The notes below the pieces were generated by a model. That model had not been told where the DNA came from and ran no database searches. It saw nothing but the letters and a program-made list of their open reading frames with translations. A DNA stretch of 64,000 nt from Holacanthus passer (lineage: Eukaryota > Chordata > Actinopteri > Pomacanthidae): positions 900,001-964,000 of the forward strand of contig JAFREQ010000093.1 of assembly GCA_025331565.1 (NCBI GenBank), read 5' to 3'. Positions 61,398 through 64,000 of this stretch are shown here, piece after piece. Position numbers and translations under genes: made by a program. Position 1 is the stretch's first letter, and the number at the start of each line of letters is the position of its first letter.

Positions 61398-63399
61398 TAT
61401 TTATTTTATTTTTTTCCTGGAATACTGTGATAATAAACAAAAGGTATTACTGAGTTCAAACTCAGGAGAAGCTCCCATCAGCCATTTTACAAGCCTGACT
61501 TCATTCCCAGTGTTTAATTTCAATGTTTAACTCACACATTTCCCCCTTAAGTAGCATATAGGTTGAAGAAATCCTTATATTATGTTTAACATCATCACAT
61601 ATGTATTCCATATTGGCCTGATTCAGTCTTTTCTACCATCTTCTTTTCTGTTGAAAAAGAAATATCTCAAGTGAGAAAATACCAATGAAAATGTAAACAT
61701 TATCAGTCAGATTAATAACTGCACATGAAGATTAGAGAGTAAAAATTCAGAACATGATATTCTGAATTTGATATATTTACGAAATATGGAAATATATGGA
61801 CATATATTGATTTGTTTGATCAGATTGTGATGTGTGTGTGCTGCCTGGTCTTGCAGGTGTGTTGTGAGTGATACAGCTGAGTACAGCGCTGTGGCCACCA
61901 ACCAGCACGGCACGGCCACCAGCAAGGCTACAGTCACTGTGAAGAGTAAGTCCTCCTCCTCCTCCTCCTCCTCCTCCTCCTCCTCCTCCTCCTCCTCCTC
62001 CTCCTCCTCCTCCTCCTCCTCCTCCTCCTCCTCCTCCTCCTCCTCCTCCTCCTCCTCCTCCTCCTCCTCCTCCTCATCCTCCTCCTCCTCCTCATCCTCC
62101 TCATCCTCCTCCTCCTCCTCCTCCTCCTCCTCCTCCTCATCCTCATCCTCATCCTCCTCATCCTCATCCTCCTCCTCCTCCTCCTCCTCCTCCTCCTCCT
62201 CCTCCTCCGGTTCCGTCATGTTTCTCTCTCTTATCCTCATTTTATTTTTCTTCACAGGACCAGCAGGATCCGGGGAGTCCTGCCATCTTGGTTTAGGTGA
62301 GGACAGAGGGGGCAGCAGCCGGAGGGTGGGGAGCTTTTTCATTTTTGGTTGGAGTCCCAGACACAACCAGTTCAACCACACAGGATCAGTTGGCTCCAAA
62401 TAGCAGCGCATGTGAGAGGAGCGATAAGCAGCGGAAACTATTGTAAGAAGCTGATGTCGTCAGCGTCAGGAGGAATGTCTGCTCACAGTGAATAGATGAA
62501 GATCTAATAAAACACTCATGTTCATTTTACTTAACATGTGCGTGTTTGGGAAATGAAGTCATTAAGCAATTAGGTAAATAAGAGATAAGATAAGATAAAC
62601 CTGTATTCGTGCCACAGTGGGGAAACTGACTAGAATGACGTGAAAAAAATAATGTCCCCTACTATTAAATGTCACGAGTCTCTGTGCTCCAAACAAAATG
62701 TTGTGAGATTCACTGTGAGTCCAGATTTTGTTAGAACTGGACGATCAATCTTATGGCCAATCAGGGTGAACAAACACATGATGGTTTTCAACAACACACC
62801 GTGAGGTTTGACTGACAGGTGAACAGGATCCAAAGCTCACTTTATCGACAACACTCCTTCACTCGCTAAAATAAACCTTGAAATTCCTCAAACCAAATAC
62901 ACATTTTCTCTGTGAATATGTTACGAACTGTCGTGAACAGCGTCTCTCTCCTCGCTCAGTGCCCCATCTGACGGATATCCACGCCAGTAAGCTGGAGGTC
63001 GCCCTGCTCGACCGGTTCCCGGTGACCTTTGGCGTGGAGGGCGGCTCCGTCAGTCTGGTGTGCGGCACGGTGGTCGTCCCCGACCTCCCCAACGTCCCCC
63101 CCCTCGCCCAGTGGTACAGAGACGGTAAGACTCATTCAGTTTGTTCAGGTGTAGAGGCGACGTCCAGCTCGCGTTCCTCAGAGTCAAACAGCTCATTGGT
63201 GTCGACCGTGTGTCTTGGTCGCTGTGTCTGTTCACAGACAAGCTGCTGAAACCCAGTAAGCTGGCGGAGATGGCGGTGGGTGGAGGAAGAGCCCGTCTGA
63301 CGCTGCCTCACCTGGCCAAGGACGACGAGGGTCTCTACACCCTCCGCATCTTCACCAAGGACGGCACCACCGAGCACAGTGCCTACCTGTTCGTTTCAG
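55629..63399 (+). CDS. myom2: Myomesin (MYOM2-like), N-terminal part, continues past window
   Basis: Structural protein that cross-links thick filaments at the sarcomeric M-band. Coding exons: 55629-55735, 57327-57419, 57985-58120, 59199-59353, 59666-59758, 61857-61945, 62258-62296, 62960-63124, 63238-63399; phases agree at every join and the last donor (GTGCGT) leads out of the window. The product starts MASKVIPWYKKKRVSQ, has a Ser/Gln linker and a predicted helical stretch (GLTVIQEELHRMRMATKAQ). The first Ig domain follows (PDFVVALRPHTVWEKMPVKL, then GKYKIENKYGVHSL and DTAEYSAVATNQHG), then a second Ig domain (VTFGVEGGSVSLVC, QWYRD, KDDEGLYTLRI, EHSAYLFV). Myomesin identity is firm. MYOM2 is favoured over MYOM1 and MYOM3 from recalled sequences of both Ig domains and the N-terminus, but the fish paralogue is not certain. 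The N-terminal tail is shorter than in MYOM1. Confidence 0.85.
55736..57326 (+). other. Myomesin intron 1
   Basis: No additional coding exon could be supported; the exon 1 and 2 phases fit directly. It contains the perfect hairpin at 56791-56824. Confidence 0.5.
56791..56824. repeat. Perfect 12-bp inverted repeat (hairpin)
   Basis: CAGGCCTGAGCC at 791-802 (offset 56000) and its exact reverse complement GGCTCAGGCCTG at 813-824, with a 10-base loop. It would form a stable stem in DNA or RNA. There is no T run, so it is not terminator-like. Confidence 0.9.
58121..59198 (+). other. Myomesin intron 3
   Basis: AT-rich intron. 'GGCGCCATATAAATAAAGGTGG' near 58978-59000 resembles the 3' tail of L2-type LINEs (GCGCTATATAAATAAA). 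Nothing else was recognised. Confidence 0.4.
60390..60442. repeat. (CT)n microsatellite
   Basis: About 26 CT units. The complementary strand gives a false Arg-Glu open frame. Confidence 0.95.
61345..61390. repeat. (TA)n microsatellite
   Basis: About 23 TA units, self-complementary, followed by an ATTT-repeat. It can extrude a cruciform. Confidence 0.95.
61951..62208. repeat. Long (TCC)n tract filling myomesin intron 6
   Basis: About 258 bases of TCC with scattered TCA variants. It begins directly after the donor GTAAG of exon 6 and ends about 50 bases before the exon 7 acceptor, so about 82% of the 313-base intron is one polypyrimidine repeat. The long poly-Ser (plus) and poly-Glu (minus) open frames here are artefacts. 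Confidence 0.97.
62297..62959 (+). other. Myomesin intron 7
   Basis: A 663-base intron. It contains the GATAAG-type repeat tail at 62584-62635; nothing else was recognised. Confidence 0.5.
62584..62635 (-). repeat. 3' tail of dispersed repeat (GATAAG type)
   Basis: GATAAGATAAGATAAACCTG followed by TATTCGTGCCACAGTGGGG. Third copy of the family seen at 6140-6185 and 35966-36020. Confidence 0.55.
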
Positions 63400-64000
63400 G
63401 TGCGTCCCTCTGCGTCCCGTCAGCGTGTGTCGTCAATCATCAGCACGTCTGAACTGCCTACACATCAATCACACACTGGAAATAATCATGACACACTGGG
63501 AAAAACTGTGTTAACTATGTAATATCTCAAAGGCCAGACTTTATAGTTACATATCTATGATCATGTTTTTGTTTGGTCCTTTGTTTGTCACCGATGTCAA
63601 AATGGGACATTTCAGACAAACTGTTGCTGAATGTCAATAAGATAATTGAATCACAAATTAAGTTCAAATAAAACATAAAAAATAAACAAACCAATTAAAC
63701 AATTAGATATCAGGAGTTAACTGACACCACTTTGTAGATTGTGGTGATCAGGCTCTTCAGCAGGTCTCAATCCTCTTTTATGAGGATGTTTTTCACAAAA
63801 CAGAAAATCTTGTTCATTTGAAAGATGTCGATTCGGCCTCTTTGTGTCTTTGTTGACAATCTGCTGGATGAGTAAACGGACGGATGGATAAACTGGTTCA
63901 TCCAAATATTTATCCTTTTTTTTCAGCACAGTCGAGGTTTTAGGACTCGAGCCAAATCTCAACCCATTACAAATGTCACATCAGAGGCTCGTAAACTCAG
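63400..64000 (+). other. Myomesin intron, cut by window edge
   Basis: Starts with donor GTGCGT after the second Ig domain. AT-rich, with no exon or repeat recognised to the end of the window. Confidence 0.5.

Larger units (their letters stand above)
59759..61856 (+). other. Myomesin intron 5
   Basis: A 2.1-kb intron with a (CT)n and a (TA)n tract, listed separately. No coding content was seen. Confidence 0.5.

Noticed and set aside
61707..62411. Long open frames reading poly-Glu (minus) and poly-Ser (plus)
   Set aside because: They are translations of the (TCC)n intron repeat and are flanked by good splice sites of the myomesin gene.

Overview
The window looks like a piece of a teleost fish genome. 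It has split genes with GT-AG introns, very dense CA/TG, GA, GGA and TCC microsatellites, typical fish interspersed repeats, and a deltaD-type Notch ligand. The species cannot be named from the sequence. No prokaryotic-style system, CRISPR array, rRNA or convincing tRNA gene is present.

Layout. 1-8348: about 8 kb without a recognisable gene, upstream of a delta gene, with microsatellites, old repeats and several motif-rich blocks that could be enhancers. 8349-14495 (+): complete delta gene best matched to deltaD (dld), 11 coding exons, 716 residues, TATA promoter, several upstream ORFs and two poly(A) signals. 14.5-16.7 kb: intergenic. 16.7-28.96 kb (-): a BTB/four-zinc-finger repressor best matched to zbtb45, facing dld tail to tail. 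Its BTB exon carries an apparent one-base frame break at a G/C homopolymer, and an intron holds an L1-type reverse transcriptase relic. 29.0-31.0 kb: a small transposon graveyard (LINE endonuclease relic next to an internally deleted Tc1/mariner-like copy). 31.2-48.5 kb (-): complete hexokinase 1 gene (hk1), 18 coding exons, 919 residues, whose two halves repeat the same exon sizes. 48.5-55.6 kb: intergenic, with a GC-rich block and MEF2-type sites. 55.6 kb to the end (+): the first nine coding exons of a myomesin gene (closest to MYOM2 as recalled), cut by the window edge. One of its introns is almost entirely (TCC)n.

The four genes act separately: Notch signalling (dld), transcriptional repression (zbtb45), glycolysis at the mitochondrial surface (hk1) and the sarcomeric M-band (myomesin). 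I saw no operon-like logic linking them. The most useful leads are non-coding: the dld promoter and its candidate enhancers, the uORF-rich dld leader, the exon 10/11 splice that decides the DeltaD PDZ ligand, the zbtb45 frame break, and the simple-repeat intron in myomesin. Exon borders were read by eye from reading frame, splice signals and recalled family sequences. No alignment or transcript was available.
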